From Chrysomallon squamiferum (taxonomy: Eukaryota; Mollusca; Gastropoda; Neomphalida; Peltospiridae), in contig CM022669.1 of assembly GCA_012295275.1 (NCBI GenBank), forward strand, positions 10,582,449 through 10,644,948: a stretch of 62,500 nucleotides of DNA, given 5' to 3'. The notes under the pieces are model-generated. The model was not told the DNA's origin. It saw only the letters and a list, made by a program, of their open reading frames with translations, and made no database searches. The translations under genes were made by a program, and so were the position numbers. Positions 1-23,700 of this stretch are shown here, piece by piece. Position 1 is the stretch's first letter, and every line of letters begins with the position of its first letter.

Positions 1-2334
1 TAGCAAAGTTAAATTCAGTATCAAACACTTTTAATATAAATATTATCTTTATTCTGTTTGAATACTGTTCAAAGTGTTAAACTATTAATATCCACATTTC
101 GGGCCTGCGTTTTATCTGCAGCGCAATTTCAGGTTGAGGATCCAGTATTCGAAATTCCGAAATCCAAAATGATCCGGATCCAAAACTGTTTTTTCTGAGC
201 AGCCAAAATAATTATTTTTACAAACTGTATCTCATGCACAAAATTATTAAAACATATTATATAAAATACAGCATGGTATCTGTATTTGAAATATGAATCA
301 ATTTCATTTTTAGACTAAAATCCTATTCACTGACTATTTCGGTTTGTAAGACGTTAAATGTATTTGTAATTCAGTGGCTTGTGAAAATAGTTTCTTTTAA
401 TAGACAATAAATAAATAAATAATGTTAATGTTAACGGTTAACAGGTATCCAGCGTATTATGTTTCTATATATATATAATTTATATTTAAAATAACTTCTT
501 CTAAGTCTTTGTCATAATCACACTGCATCATGTTCCTTCTTTCTTCCAGTTTCATTCATTCATTCCTTCTTTCCGTTCTCTTACCTCTCATTTTCATTTC
601 TTCCGCCAAATGCACGAGAACCTGCCCTCGGACGGTCTGTCCTGGGTAATAGATATTTTGTTGGTTTCCCAGTCTGATTTCAAACTCACTTAACTTTCCC
701 ATCTTTGTCTCTGTGTAGATAAATCCTTCTCACTGGACTGGATTCTTCACGAAAGGGACTACTAGTATCTAAACACAAAATATCAGAGAACGTAATGATC
801 AATATCGTCATCGTTATAATTCATCATCATTGTTGTTGTTGTTCTTATCGCTACTTCTGCTGTTATTAATTAATTTATTGTGTTGTAATTGCTGTTGTTG
901 TTATTATTGTTGTATTATTACTAAACTGCAGACTTAACCGCCCCAGAACTGAAGAGTATTATGATTTAAATCTATTGGAAGAATATAAAGGTGCTTCGAT
1001 ATCAGAACAAATGAAAAATCTTCACGTTATAAACAAAGTCAAACAACCCTAACTCCACCCACATGCGCACGCACACTCACGCACACAATTTTCAGAACAG
1101 AGAGACAATACCTATTGCGTGAATATACCCTTTAATAATATATATACCTGAAATAACGTATATTTATTTATTTATGTTGTAACTGATTGAGTTAAATCAT
1201 GGTCACGCCTTTCTCTTAGAACATGGTATTTCGATTTCGACATCACTTAGTCTCTCCGGTATTATACTGGATATCAATGTTAGTCTGTATGAAATAGTTA
1301 AAATGAAACACATAGTGTCAGAAAGCTTTCAAAATATACGGATATGGTTAGGATTAAATGTCAGACATTGTTTAGTTATGTAGATTTAACTTGGATGGAG
1401 ATTAAGAGCGTTGTTAGAAACATTAAAAAAAAGAGGAATATATAAAAATATCAAAACCATAGCTTATTGTTACCAAAATGATTAAAAAACTGCAAATAAA
1501 AATAGAACAACAACAGCAACAATATTTATAATTATTTGAAGTAATAAATTTAAAAAAAGTTTATTACATTTAGAATGAATCACCATTATCTGGATAATTG
1601 TATATTTTACGACTGTCTATAATGACAGTAACAATAAAATAAAATATTGTGCTTAAAAAATAAAAATAATATTAACATTCATCCACAGACAATTATCATA
1701 ATTAGATTATTGTCATTATACACTTAAATCTAAACTCTGTTTACACAAGTTGAACAAAATTAATAGGAAACATTTCAATAATGCATGGTATAATTATTTA
1801 ATATTTGATAATATATTACTGTTCTATCAGTAAAATGAAAAGTTAACTCTCAACCCGCGTACCAACACGATAATTAACATTTAGTTAAACTTCTGAACAT
1901 GACACTACGCTGAAATCTAATTTAATATAAAGAAGATATGACAATTTGTTATAATTATTATATTATTTACTAGATGTAATTAATCATACACGCCGGAGTT
2001 TACGGACCCGAGTGTATTAAAGACCAGTCCAGGAAACAAAAAGAAAATACAGCATTACGTTCTCACCTACCTCATTACTTAAAACGTAAATCCTTCACAA
2101 AATAGCCGGACTTGTTAGTAACAGTATTCCCGCTCTTCGCGTGATGCCCGTTTTATTGTCAGTGATGATGAAGGCCGTAGCAACGCAAAATAAACAAGAT
2201 TCGAGACTGCGGCGTAACGATGTTTTCATGTTCCGACTGACTGGACTGGAACTTGGTTACGCCAGTACACCGTTTTCTAAGTGACAGGGTTTGATCATGT
2301 AAGCAAGGTGAATGAAACATTGTTGTGGCTACTT
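1..2334. other. Intergenic, no gene seen
   Basis: AT-rich DNA with short low-complexity runs (GTT/ATT near 830-920, a (TA)n near 465). No long open frame and no splice-linked exon set recognised. A somewhat GC-richer patch at about 2110-2280 could belong to the start of a gene outside the window, but nothing in it is recognisable. Confidence 0.5.
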
Positions 2335-2600
2335 AACTGGGTCAAGGACAGGGAAACTTAATACTTTTTTTTTTTGAATACAGTGTTTGATGGAACATTG
2401 TTGTTAGGCAGATTTAACAGTCAGATATTTGTTTTCACTTATTTATTTAACTGGGTCAAGGACAGGGAAACTTAATATTTTATTTTTTTTTTTTTTTTTT
2501 TTTTTTAGTACAGTGTTTGATGGACTTTGGTGAAGTTGTGTTGTTGTTATTATTATGTTACAGATTTAACAGTCAGATATTTGTTTTCACTTATTTATTT
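2335..2600. repeat. Tandem direct duplication, about 114 and 152 bp
   Basis: Two adjacent units begin with AACTGGGTCAAGGACAGGG and end with CAGATATTTGTTTTCACTTA: 2335-2448 and 2449-2600. Each carries a T run then ACAGTGTTTGATGGA. The second unit has a longer T run and an extra TTGTTGTTATTATTATG-like insert, which explains the length difference. Confidence 0.85.
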
Positions 2601-2669
2601 AGTTAGTTTTTTTTTCACTAAATGAAAATGATTTAGGATCTCTATGCCCACTATAATTCATGATTATTA

Positions 2670-3418
2670 CAGTAATGCCTCGGTTTAACGATGTAATTGA
2701 TTCCAAATTTCCGATTGCTGTGTGGTATCGTTAAGCGGCAGACTAATTTACCAGCCATTCTTCATTGTCACCTTCATATTTGTCTTTAAGTGTCTTAAAA
2801 ATAGATCCTGCTTTTATATAATAGATCTTAGCATATATGACAGCTTCAGTCATAATAGGCATGTTTAATCGATATGCTTGATCACTTACCCATACCTACA
2901 AAAGTTTTTCCATGTGAGGAATAAAACTGACCATCTCTTTTTTTCGTACCTCGTAGATTGCAAGGAGTGAGTTCTTTTAATCTCATTCAAATATTTTTCT
3001 TTATCCTTTTAAATCGTCGATACTATTGACTGACACAAACAAAATTTGGCAGCCAAGTCTTTTACGGATTCACCGGTTTAGTGTTCATTTAAAATATCGT
3101 ATTTTGTTGATAAAGTTATTGTCTTCCGTTTCTTTATAATCATCAATATTCGCCGGTGTACTATCTCTTTGTTTTGACATATTGGAAGGGTAAATTTCAA
3201 AAGGGTTAAGTCTAAATGGAAGCAGAAGAGAATCTGAACACCACGTGCACGTGAGACGTCTGCGTGTCAACTGATCAACAGCTGAGAGAAGCTTTAGCGC
3301 GTGACTGAACGAAAAATGAATGAAAGACGAACGAAAAATGAACGGACTTTAACACATGCATTTTATCCATTTGTATCATTTATTTCGAGCAATTAACTAT
3401 TAAATTTCTATTTATATA

Positions 3419-3449
<31 letters not shown>

Positions 3450-3503
3450 GATCGTTAAAGCGGGATATCGTTAAGTGGGAGATCGTTAAACGAGGTATTA
3501 CTG
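2670..3503 (-). mobile_element. Decayed pogo/Tigger-like DNA transposon (834 bp)
   Basis: The ends are inverted repeats: CAGTAATGCCTCGGTTTAAC at the left, and on the other strand CAGTAATACCTCGTTTAACG at the right. Both are flanked by TA (2668-2669, 3504-3505), the target duplication of the Tc1/mariner-pogo superfamily. TCGTTAA motifs recur just inside the ends. The minus strand keeps transposase pieces. Around 3080-2940 is a helix-turn-helix-like stretch (ESVKDLAAKF, then KDKEKYLNEIKRT after a stop). At 2896-2742 one open frame resembles a CENP-B-type DNA-binding domain (LNMPIMTEAVIYAK, then KTLKDKYEGDNEEWLVN). Stops and frame breaks, and the absence of any DDE catalytic region, show an internally deleted, inactive copy. 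Family assignment rests on end sequence, TA duplication and domain resemblance. Confidence 0.75.
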
Positions 3504-3505
3504 TA

Positions 3506-4709
3506 CACACACAATCACACACACACACCCACATTTCCAACCTCTTCATATCTGTTTGTTTGTTTATCTTTAAATATTTACAAAGTAAAAGAAACAGGCA
3601 AAGAGAAACGGTCACAGACTACTGCTATTCCTGCTGCTACTACCACTAATAATAATCTAAATTAAGTGCTTCGAGTTAAAATAAAGCGTATTATATTTTC
3701 TCCCTATTTACTGACGTTTGTATTGTGGAAACTGGATGTTGACAAACAGGTTAAACTGACTGATAAAAATAAAATCTCTGATAATTTAAACAATAAAAAT
3801 CATTAAATGAATAAGAAAACTACAATAATAATTTAAAAAATCAATAAAAAAAAGTTACTTACGTAACACCAACAAGCAATTTCTCTTCAGTTAAAATCGA
3901 CAACAAATTTTATTACATGATGTGTTTTTCATGTCGCTTAGGTCGATAAAATGATCATTTTTACTTTGTTAAATGTGTGTTTTTTTATTACCAGAAAAAT
4001 CTTAAAAACATGAGCACATTATAACGTCTACCGTACGCCACTATATTCCACTGAATACTAGCTCCGTATCTACCAGCATAAATTTATGAACGACCATTAA
4101 GACACATCCAACTTTTCGTTCGTTTCCACGACAACAACATGCAAACATACATCGGAAAACAATAAAAATGTTTGGTGAACGTTTATAAATTAGTTTTTTT
4201 TTTTGTTGTTTTTGTCAGCACCGTTTTCTTTAAGGACAATGATTATTGTAATGTGGAGTATGTTTCATAATGCTTTGCGAAGTAATTCATTTAATGTAAT
4301 CTTTGTCTTGAAGTATTGTGTAGACCGGGTCGATAGGTTTTATACGTGTTTTTATATATTACTTAGCGAATTAAAAACTGTCATAGAAAATATTATGTAT
4401 CGTGTTGTTTGTCAGATATGATGTTTTAATTACTTTACGTGCAGAAATGAAATCCAGTGGTATGTAATGTTTGGTTACATGGGAAGTGGCCGTATTCAAG
4501 AACGATATATTTCATTATCGTTGCAATGTATTTCATGCTAATAATGTATACTCAAGAGATTTTTAAAATATTTATTGATTTATTGATTATTGGTGGTATT
4601 TTTAAAAATCTGTTTACGCACCAACAGATCATCTGCAGAGACTCAAATATCCTGTCATAGTCACAGGTCTCTATATCGATAGCAATATATTGTTGGTATT
4701 TCTTTAGAG

Positions 4710-4746
<37 letters not shown>

Positions 4747-5431
4747 TTAGTATGGAGTAAACCTAATATACCTTTAACAACTTTCAGGTGAAGTTTCTGA
4801 GTTGGCCTGATGCATGATCAGTCGCTGGATCAACACTCCTTATCGTTTTGTTTTCCTCATTTACATCTTTTAAAGCGGACTTAACAAAGGGTCTGGTATA
4901 TGTTTCCACGAGGGTACCTTGCTGCAAGATTGGTTAACATAGCCTATGGACCAGTCTACTCTGTAGGTTACACTGAACAAGGAATCTTTTATATGCACCC
5001 CATGAAATATATACATATACACACACATACTTTATAGTCTGTAGTCTTAGCAGATTTGCTACTTTCATAATTATCATCATTTTACAAGAATCGAAAAGAC
5101 ATGAGTGTTTAAAAGGGTTTAAATGTTGTTAATATTACTTATATATTAATTAATTAATTAAATAATTAATTAATAATAATAATAATAATATAAACTTTAA
5201 TTTTTTTTGTTTAAACCTTCATAATTAAATAAATATAATATTACGAATTAATAATAATATGGAGAAGAACAAGAAGAAGAAAAATAATCTGTCTGCCAAC
5301 TTCTACAAATATATTTTCGTCATCAGATATTTGACGCTGTTATAACGTAATAACGTAAACAAACGCAGCGGAAGAATTTGACAAATAGCCCGTCTTTTGT
5401 CAGATGTAGAAAAAATTATTAATTATCTGTT
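3506..5431. other. Intergenic, low complexity, no gene seen
   Basis: AT-rich. Contains a (TA)16 run at 4711-4742 and ATTA/TAA-rich stretches at 5140-5260. Short open frames here (for example 4203-4421) have no domain, splice or codon signal that would support them. Confidence 0.5.
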
Positions 5432-5979
5432 TGACGTCAAAAGTGATCGTTCATTTATCAGGTGCTAGATAGGACATGGTTACAAACACTTGTGTAATTA
5501 AAGTTCTGACGTCATGTTGCATGTTGTTAATAATACAAAATAAAAAAATAAAATAAAATATAAAATATAAATTAATCTTACATGGAACCGAACATTAATT
5601 AATTAATTAATTTATTGTTAAATTGTGGGCATACAGCGTTGCATTAACCCAGGGGATAAAAAATAAGTTTTAAAATAGGAAACCCGAACATGCCATGTTC
5701 TTTCGAATTATATAATTTTTGGGATGTCAACAATAATTTGACGTCTTTGTTGCCAAGCAAAATATAATGGTGCAATATTAATTCAGAAATTGGAAGTTGC
5801 GAATCGATATACTGTGTGTGACGATGACTCACTCTCGCTTTACCATCTCTACGAAAAACCATCCTAAGCATTCTGTTTATTAATGTGTGAGTAAATATAT
5901 AATGTGCAAAATTAAATATTTTTACGAACATCTCCGAACTCTTTGTAGTGCTCTTTGACGTTGTGTGATTGTGACGTCA
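5432..5979 (+). promoter_or_regulatory. Three CRE palindromes upstream of ALDH7A1
   Basis: The full palindrome TGACGTCA, the cAMP-response element bound by CREB/ATF-type bZIP proteins, occurs at 5432-5439, 5507-5514 and 5972-5979. The last lies about 50 bp before a good splice donor (GAG then GTAAGA at 6027) that could end an untranslated first exon. Their presence is seen directly; a role in ALDH7A1 transcription is inference. Confidence 0.45.
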
Positions 5980-6026
5980 ACAATGTTGTGACTTTCTGAG
6001 TGAGATACGTCCGTACAGAACTTGAG
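5980..6026 (+). other. Possible 5' untranslated exon end of ALDH7A1
   Basis: A strong donor (GAG|GTAAGA, GT at 6027) pairs naturally with the pyrimidine-rich acceptor ending at 6310, which would splice a leader about 20 nt before the ATG at 6331. The only ATG in this stretch (5983) meets a stop two codons later, so the exon would be non-coding. The transcription start is unknown. Confidence 0.4.
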
Positions 6027-6330
6027 GTAAGACTGTAGCTGTTGTATTTGTTGTTGATGTTGTTGTTGTGATGATTATTGTGGCAGTGATGGTGTTACTC
6101 AAAATAATAAATAAATAAATAATAACAAAAAACAACAACAAAAACAACAAAGTATAAAATAAAACGAAATAAAATAAACGTGAGTTTTCAACGTGATCTC
6201 ACCTGTGATTGGAGGGAACTACACAGGAAAACTGTCTGAATGGCTACTCTTTTCGCGAGTGTTCGTGTTCGCCAAACATCGACTTGTTTGTCGTATTTCT
6301 CTTCCTCCAGGCAGAAGATTATACTCAGCA

Positions 6331-17174
<10,844 letters not shown>

Positions 17175-17341
17175 TTAGTTCAAAATAGCTTTATGAACAA
17201 AACAGATGTTGTGTGCTGTGAGTGTGCTGCTTCGGAACAAATTTTTATTATAAAATGGAATTTAACAGGAAAGATAGTTATTTTTTATAATGTACACTGA
17301 TATTTAGAGATTGTATTCACTGGTGAACAAAAACAAAATAT

Positions 17342-17347
17342 AATAAA
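17342..17347 (+). promoter_or_regulatory. Candidate ALDH7A1 polyadenylation signal
   Basis: AATAAA 168 bases after the stop codon, the first perfect hexamer downstream. Other AATAAA occurrences further on (near 17856) lie in simple repeats. Confidence 0.4.
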
Positions 17348-19300
17348 AATTTATCTGATAACTGGTTTTGGGAAAATTATGATAGAAGTTATTGTATAAT
17401 ATTTAGTCACTGACTTTTTCAAATTTGACTGTTTTTGACAATCCACTTTAGATAATTTTCAAATTCATTCCTTTCATATACACACACACACACACACACA
17501 CACCATAAAAAAAGAATTTAACTAAATGTTATAAATATATTTGCATACCTGCATATATGCATTTTGCCAAAGATACTGAGATTATGAAAATTCTGGCAAT
17601 ACACATAAACATATTTCAAAATGTTGTAAAATGTTCTAGTATATTTTGTTTTTAGAATAACGTTAACTCTTGCATCTGCAATGTGTGTAGTATTTTCTTC
17701 TTTTGATGTTTTCTGTGTTATTGTTATTATTGTTTATTATTATCATCGTTATTATTTTATATATCTATTTATTTTTATTATTATTATCATCATTAGTATT
17801 TTATTTATTTACTATTATTATATTATTATTATTATTATTATTATTATTTATTATAAATAAATAGGTATCTTGGGCTGAAATCTATGATTATTGATACATT
17901 TACTGTTACTGTTTGTGCAAATAATTTTATTATTACATTACTTTTGTCTAATTATTAGTGCTAAATTAAGTTGGTGGTTTTACAAATCAATATATACAAG
18001 CAATGTCCAGTTATGGCAGCTACAAATATACATAAACAAATGAAATTAATCTCATATGATTCTAAAATCAGGGAGACAAAACTAGTCTTGTATTTGTACA
18101 TTCAGATTTGTTCAGGCAAATGAATTGTGTTTACTGTAGCCTTAATATTATTTTTATATCATCTTGCATTTAATAATTACGTGACTCTCAATTTACTTGG
18201 AATATTAAAATTATGAGAAATCTGTTTCAGACTTTTTTCTTATTTTGTCATTCAGTTTTATTATTTTTAGTATGTGATTTAGTAATTTTAAAAAATGTAC
18301 ATTTTATTGTGAACAATCGTTGTAATGAAGGAGTACCTATCACGGCTTTGTTTTGAAATATTTTATGTTCTGTAATAATTATCATATTAAAAAAAAAAAA
18401 AGATACCGGTTTGGTTTTGGGTTTTTTTTTTTTCGGAACTTTATCAAAATTCACTACCTAACGACAATCAAGGGAAAATAATTTAAATATATTTAAAATA
18501 TTTAATTTTTATTAATCTATCCTAACTAATGAAAGATTGAATTTTAAACTAATTTAATTTAAAAACGCCGTCCTTACCTTTATTCACAGTAGCACGATAA
18601 TTACTTCTGTCCAAATTAGGTACACAGTTTAAAAATGTTCTTGACGTCCAAGGCATTATGACATCACAACAATCGTCGATAAATATAGCTTACGGAAAAT
18701 AACGATCGTTTGTTCGCTGCGTGCACAACTACAGTATTTAGCACTAATTTATTAATGAAATCCTGAGTAACTAACTGTAAGGTAATTATTTAACAGAATG
18801 GTACATGTGAAGTTAATAACAAATAATTAAGGGGGAAACAAAATATCTATGGCATGATAGAATATTAAGAAAATAGCTTGCAGTATAAAATCTCGTTAAA
18901 CAGAGTTGTTAAAATTGTGCCTGAATTTACGTTTGAATTTTTTATATATCATTTATTTTGTTCTGTTTCTGTTCTTTTAATGATTTGCTTTTCGGTTAAC
19001 TCCACTGATTATCCGATCCTTCGTGTTATGAGAAAGAAAAACAAAACAACAAAACTATACCCTGTATTTCTTCACGTAATTATAGCCCAGCGTGTTAATA
19101 CTTCACCAATTCTTTCTTTTTTATTTTATTTTATTAATTTTTCATTTATCTTTTTATTTTATTTATTTATTATTTGTTTTGTTTTTTTCAAATTCTAATT
19201 CCCACATAACAAACATTTTAACTCTCCACTCTCGTATTTACAGAAACGTTTACAAAATGTTTTAAAAGACTAATTCGTCATGGTGAACATGCAAAACAAA

Positions 19301-19372
<72 letters not shown>

Positions 19373-19775
19373 TGTAACTGTTAAACATTTTATTATTATT
19401 GAAAATCTGTTGTTTTCACCACAACAACTATTCAAAACTGAATTCGATACAGGGAAACCGACTGTACTGAATTTCTTATTCTGAAAATATTTTTGTTTCC
19501 TCTTAAACTTTAGCTGGAAGGGACAGATAAACGAGTACCTGAAAGGTGTCATTTAAATCCCAATCTATCTTAAAACAACAATAGTTTTTTAATATTTTAT
19601 TTCCTTTGTACGCATGATTGATTAGTTTGTATTCAGAAATATATTTTTTGAATAAAAGAGACGATAAGTATTGACAGGTAGGTGTGACTGTATGTAAATA
19701 CACATATTAACACCTACATAAGTGTTTGCCCTAAACTAATAATAATAATAATAAAATACAACTACTCCTACTACA

Positions 19776-19836
<61 letters not shown>

Positions 19837-20002
19837 AAAATAACAACAACAAAATAATAATTGTAAAAATAAAATAATGATAATAATGATGATTAAGGTG
19901 ATCAAACTTTAAAAAAAAAAAAAAGACGCCGCTGATGTGAATATAATGAAACAAATACAGAAAGAACGATAATGGCAATAGTAGCGCTAGTAGATAAAAT
20001 AA

Positions 20003-20006
<4 letters not shown>
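17348..20006. other. Intergenic between ALDH7A1 and secreted gene 1
   Basis: Mostly AT-rich with ATT/ATC runs (17720-17860), an AAAT/AAT array (19299-19371) and an ACT array (19766-19836). No gene supported; the 106-residue open frame at 18878-19198 lacks any recognisable feature. Confidence 0.5.

Positions 20007-20054
<48 letters not shown>
20007..20054 (+). repeat. (GA)24 array upstream of secreted gene 1
   Basis: Uninterrupted GA repeat ending 390 bp before the predicted start codon at 20445. Similar arrays sit at comparable distances before secreted genes 2 and 3. Confidence 0.9.
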
Positions 20055-20056
<2 letters not shown>

Positions 20057-20444
20057 AAAAATTAAGCTTGCAAACATAAACATAGATTATGCAACAAACA
20101 CACTACAATAACCTTTTATATTACATTTCACATGAAAATAGAAATATATGCATCCATAATTCACACTTTCATACAGCTGTTATGTCACAATAATTTTTAT
20201 TCTGGCATTTCCGGGTCACTGATATTACAAATAATGACACTCTTAAAGATCATTATCGTTAAAAGACAGTGAAAAAAATACAAACATTATGAATTATGTC
20301 TGAACTGACCTTTGACCTACTGTCATTGCCAGTCGTCTGGTATTAATGGTTGTCGATCATTACTGATTGACAGGCCCAATCATATTTCACCAACTTTGAG
20401 AAATGTTTTGTCTGCTGTATAGCATTATCTCAGCAGACCGCAGA

Positions 20445-20677
20445 ATGAATATACACAATGTTTTGGTAAGTTGGATTGTTTCAGTAACAAGGGTAAAATT
20501 TCGTATGCAGACATAATGATATATAAGTTTCAGTATTAAATAAACAGCAGACTAAAAAAAAAAAAACAGAAGCAAAAAAGAAAATAAATAAATAAATAAA
20601 TAATAATAATTTAAAAAAAAAGTAAATGTGAAATAAGTAAATAAATAAATAAATATATATAATAATAATAATAATAA

Positions 20678-20732
<55 letters not shown>

Positions 20733-23700
20733 GATTATGATTATTATTATTATTATTATTATTATTATAGTTCTGTTAACTAATATCAAGCAGGATAAAT
20801 AATTTTGGGGTGTTAAAAAAATAACAGTTAATTAATATATACAAATTTTGTGTTACAATCAATCTCAGATTATATTACATTATTATGGGTTACACATAAC
20901 AAATACATATCCGGATTTATCGTTATCCATATCAAAATCATTTGATATTAGTTCACTGCTGTTACTGATAAGCTGTCAACTTTTCTCGTGCGCCCCAGTG
21001 GCACAATAGGTTAGCGCGCCGTACTTATAGACAGTACCTTCTCTGTGTGTAACACAGAAAGAGGAATGCGGAGGTTGTGAGTTCGAGCCTCACCTGGGGC
21101 AGCCATTGTTTTTCCTTTTTATTGAAATTCACTATTATTTTTTTTTACTTTTGTTAGTGCTTAATTAAATAATAGGCAGCAGTATTACTTAAAAATTATA
21201 TTTCATTTTTGATATAAAATAATTTACTTTTATTTGCAAAATGTCTACTTTAAATTTTCTTTTAAATTTATTTAACTTTATTATTTTCATTATTGTTTAA
21301 TTAAATTCATCGGTTATTTTTTTTTTTTATGTAGTAGTTTCAGACAGTACTTCTATTTAAAACAATATTTAATTTGTAGTATAAAATAATTTTCTTGTTT
21401 TATTACAATGACGATTTTAATTTAACATTAAGAGTAAATAACTGATTATTCGTAAACGCATATGTAGTCCTGTATATTTATACTTTTTTTTTTACCGCGT
21501 TTTCTAGTTATTGTATTTAATACAATCAATCTTTTTGATCCTTAAAGATCACGTGTACACATGATTATATCCATGCGTGTTTGTATGTATGTACGTACTT
21601 ACGTCGTTTTTAGATATAAGAGTTTGTTTAAGTATTTTAACTGTATGTAATCAAATACATTATTATTTTAAGGTTCCGCTAGCGCTGTTTGCGCTTGTCC
21701 ACGGATACGTAATACACTCAGAGGGACGCCATCCTCAGCGACATGTGCTTCAGTCAACAGGAGAATACGACCCTCAAGAACATGGCGAACGATTTGTTGC
21801 GAGGAGCAGCGCGATCACCTACCAGCATCCCAGCAAAACCTCGCCGAACGGGTTCGTACGTAACACGGTTTATTTCAAGTCTTTGCATCCAGCTGTTGCT
21901 ACCGAAGAAACTGAACAGGAGCACAAACCAGAACCCGCGATTCCCTGGTCACCAACAGAATCGGAGCAAGAACACTTTTACCAATCGAACTCGGCCTATT
22001 GGATAAATAACAATTATTACTTGTCTCCAAAGAAACACACACACCCAACGATGACATTATTAAGACGTCGAGTTACATCTTTTGGAAATCAGGACACCAA
22101 CCAGCAGATCACAACATCAACGCCTCTGCCAAACCAGCATCGCAGAAATCGTGTTAAGATTTCTTTGAAAGCGAACGGAACTAAAAATAAAGGAGCGAAA
22201 CGTAATAAGAGTGTTAGAAGTGCAAATCAGAACAATGCAGGGACTGCAAAGAAAATAACTGGTGTTGTTCCTAAGAAGGATTACACCGAACAAATTTTGT
22301 CTATCTTCATATCAGTTTTCCGTGAATATCTACGTAAGTTAGGCAACGCCGAAAGGAAATATACCCTGCTGAAGAAAAAGGGCAACAGTATCACAAATGC
22401 TGGCTTAACAGCTAAAACGAAACAAAGTAATATATCGAATACGGCCACTAATACTAGTTCGGTGACACTGTCACGTTTATCAAAGAAAAGAGAAATGAAA
22501 TCAACAGTCGCTGAACGAAATAAAAAGCCGTCTCTTGGAAAAAGCTACAACCGCTTCTCTCCAGATTCACGCAACGCACAGGTTAAAACATTCATCACAA
22601 GCAATTCAAGATCTACATCAACAAAAAAATTAATGGCAAGCCCTAAAATTCAAAATCGCAAAGTAATGAAGGATAAAAGTGATGCATACGTACAGGGGAA
22701 TAGCAAGGCAGCAAAAATAAATGATTCAGCTTCAGACCACAAAAGTAAAGCTTTGAAACGAACTTCACAGTATACACCGCTCTTCAAACAGGAGATGTCG
22801 GGTCTTCCAACTAGGAGGAGTACATCGTCCGCTGTGTTCTCGGTAACCAGAACTCAGTCGAGTGGATCCTCTACTCCAGAACGCATAGCGACTGAGATCA
22901 GTACTCCTGCTGTGGGGAACACTCCATCTAGAATACCGTCCGTCATCAGTACTGCATCTAGGATATCGTCTGTGACCGATGCTCCATCTAATCAGTCTAT
23001 GGGAAGTATTCAGTCTAATGTATTGTCTGTGAGAACAACTTCATCTAACGCATCGTCTTTTGGTGCATCGGGAACTACTCCTAGTCTGTCGACTGTGGGA
23101 AGTTCTTCATCTACGGTTTCGTTTGTGAAAACTACTCCTTCTAGTGTGTCGTCTGTGAAAACCATTCCAGAGACAGTACGGTCTATAGGAAATACTTCTT
23201 CTATTGCATCGTCTGTGGGAAATACTCCGTCTAAAGCGTCTTCTATGAACAGTAGGAAGTCTAATATATCGTCTGTAAAAAGCAATCCGGCGACTGGGGA
23301 CACGGTTTTTCAAAATAAGGAAGTCGGTATTAAGATGGCAAATAAAAATAAAAGCAATTTCTTAAAAGTTCTTACCTCTGCTCCTGAGAAAATAGATGAT
23401 ACCGGTTTAAATGTGTCTGATGTCAAAAGAAGCTGGAATCTCAGCCATGTAACGCGTTTCCTTATCACCAACAAAACTGGCAATTCTCACGTTTTGAAAT
23501 CAACCTTTGAATCAGGTTTGCCACACATTACTGATAAACCTACTGTTAAAATACAGAAAAATATTACGTTTCTTTCCCAAAACACCATTAAATCCAAAGA
23601 TAGCATATTAACGAAGACCGCAGCAAAGATGTCACAAACTGAATCATCGTATAACAAGCCTTTAACCAAATCTGAGAATATCAATAATTCAGCAAACAAT

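Noticed and set aside
5644-5931. 95-residue minus-strand open frame head-to-head with ALDH7A1
   Set aside because: Possible bidirectional partner by position, but no recognisable motif, signal peptide or splice site; length is attainable by chance.
6193-6330. Extension of ALDH7A1 upstream from a GTG at 6193
   Set aside because: No ATG in this stretch, and a splice acceptor at 6309-6310 better explains the open frame.
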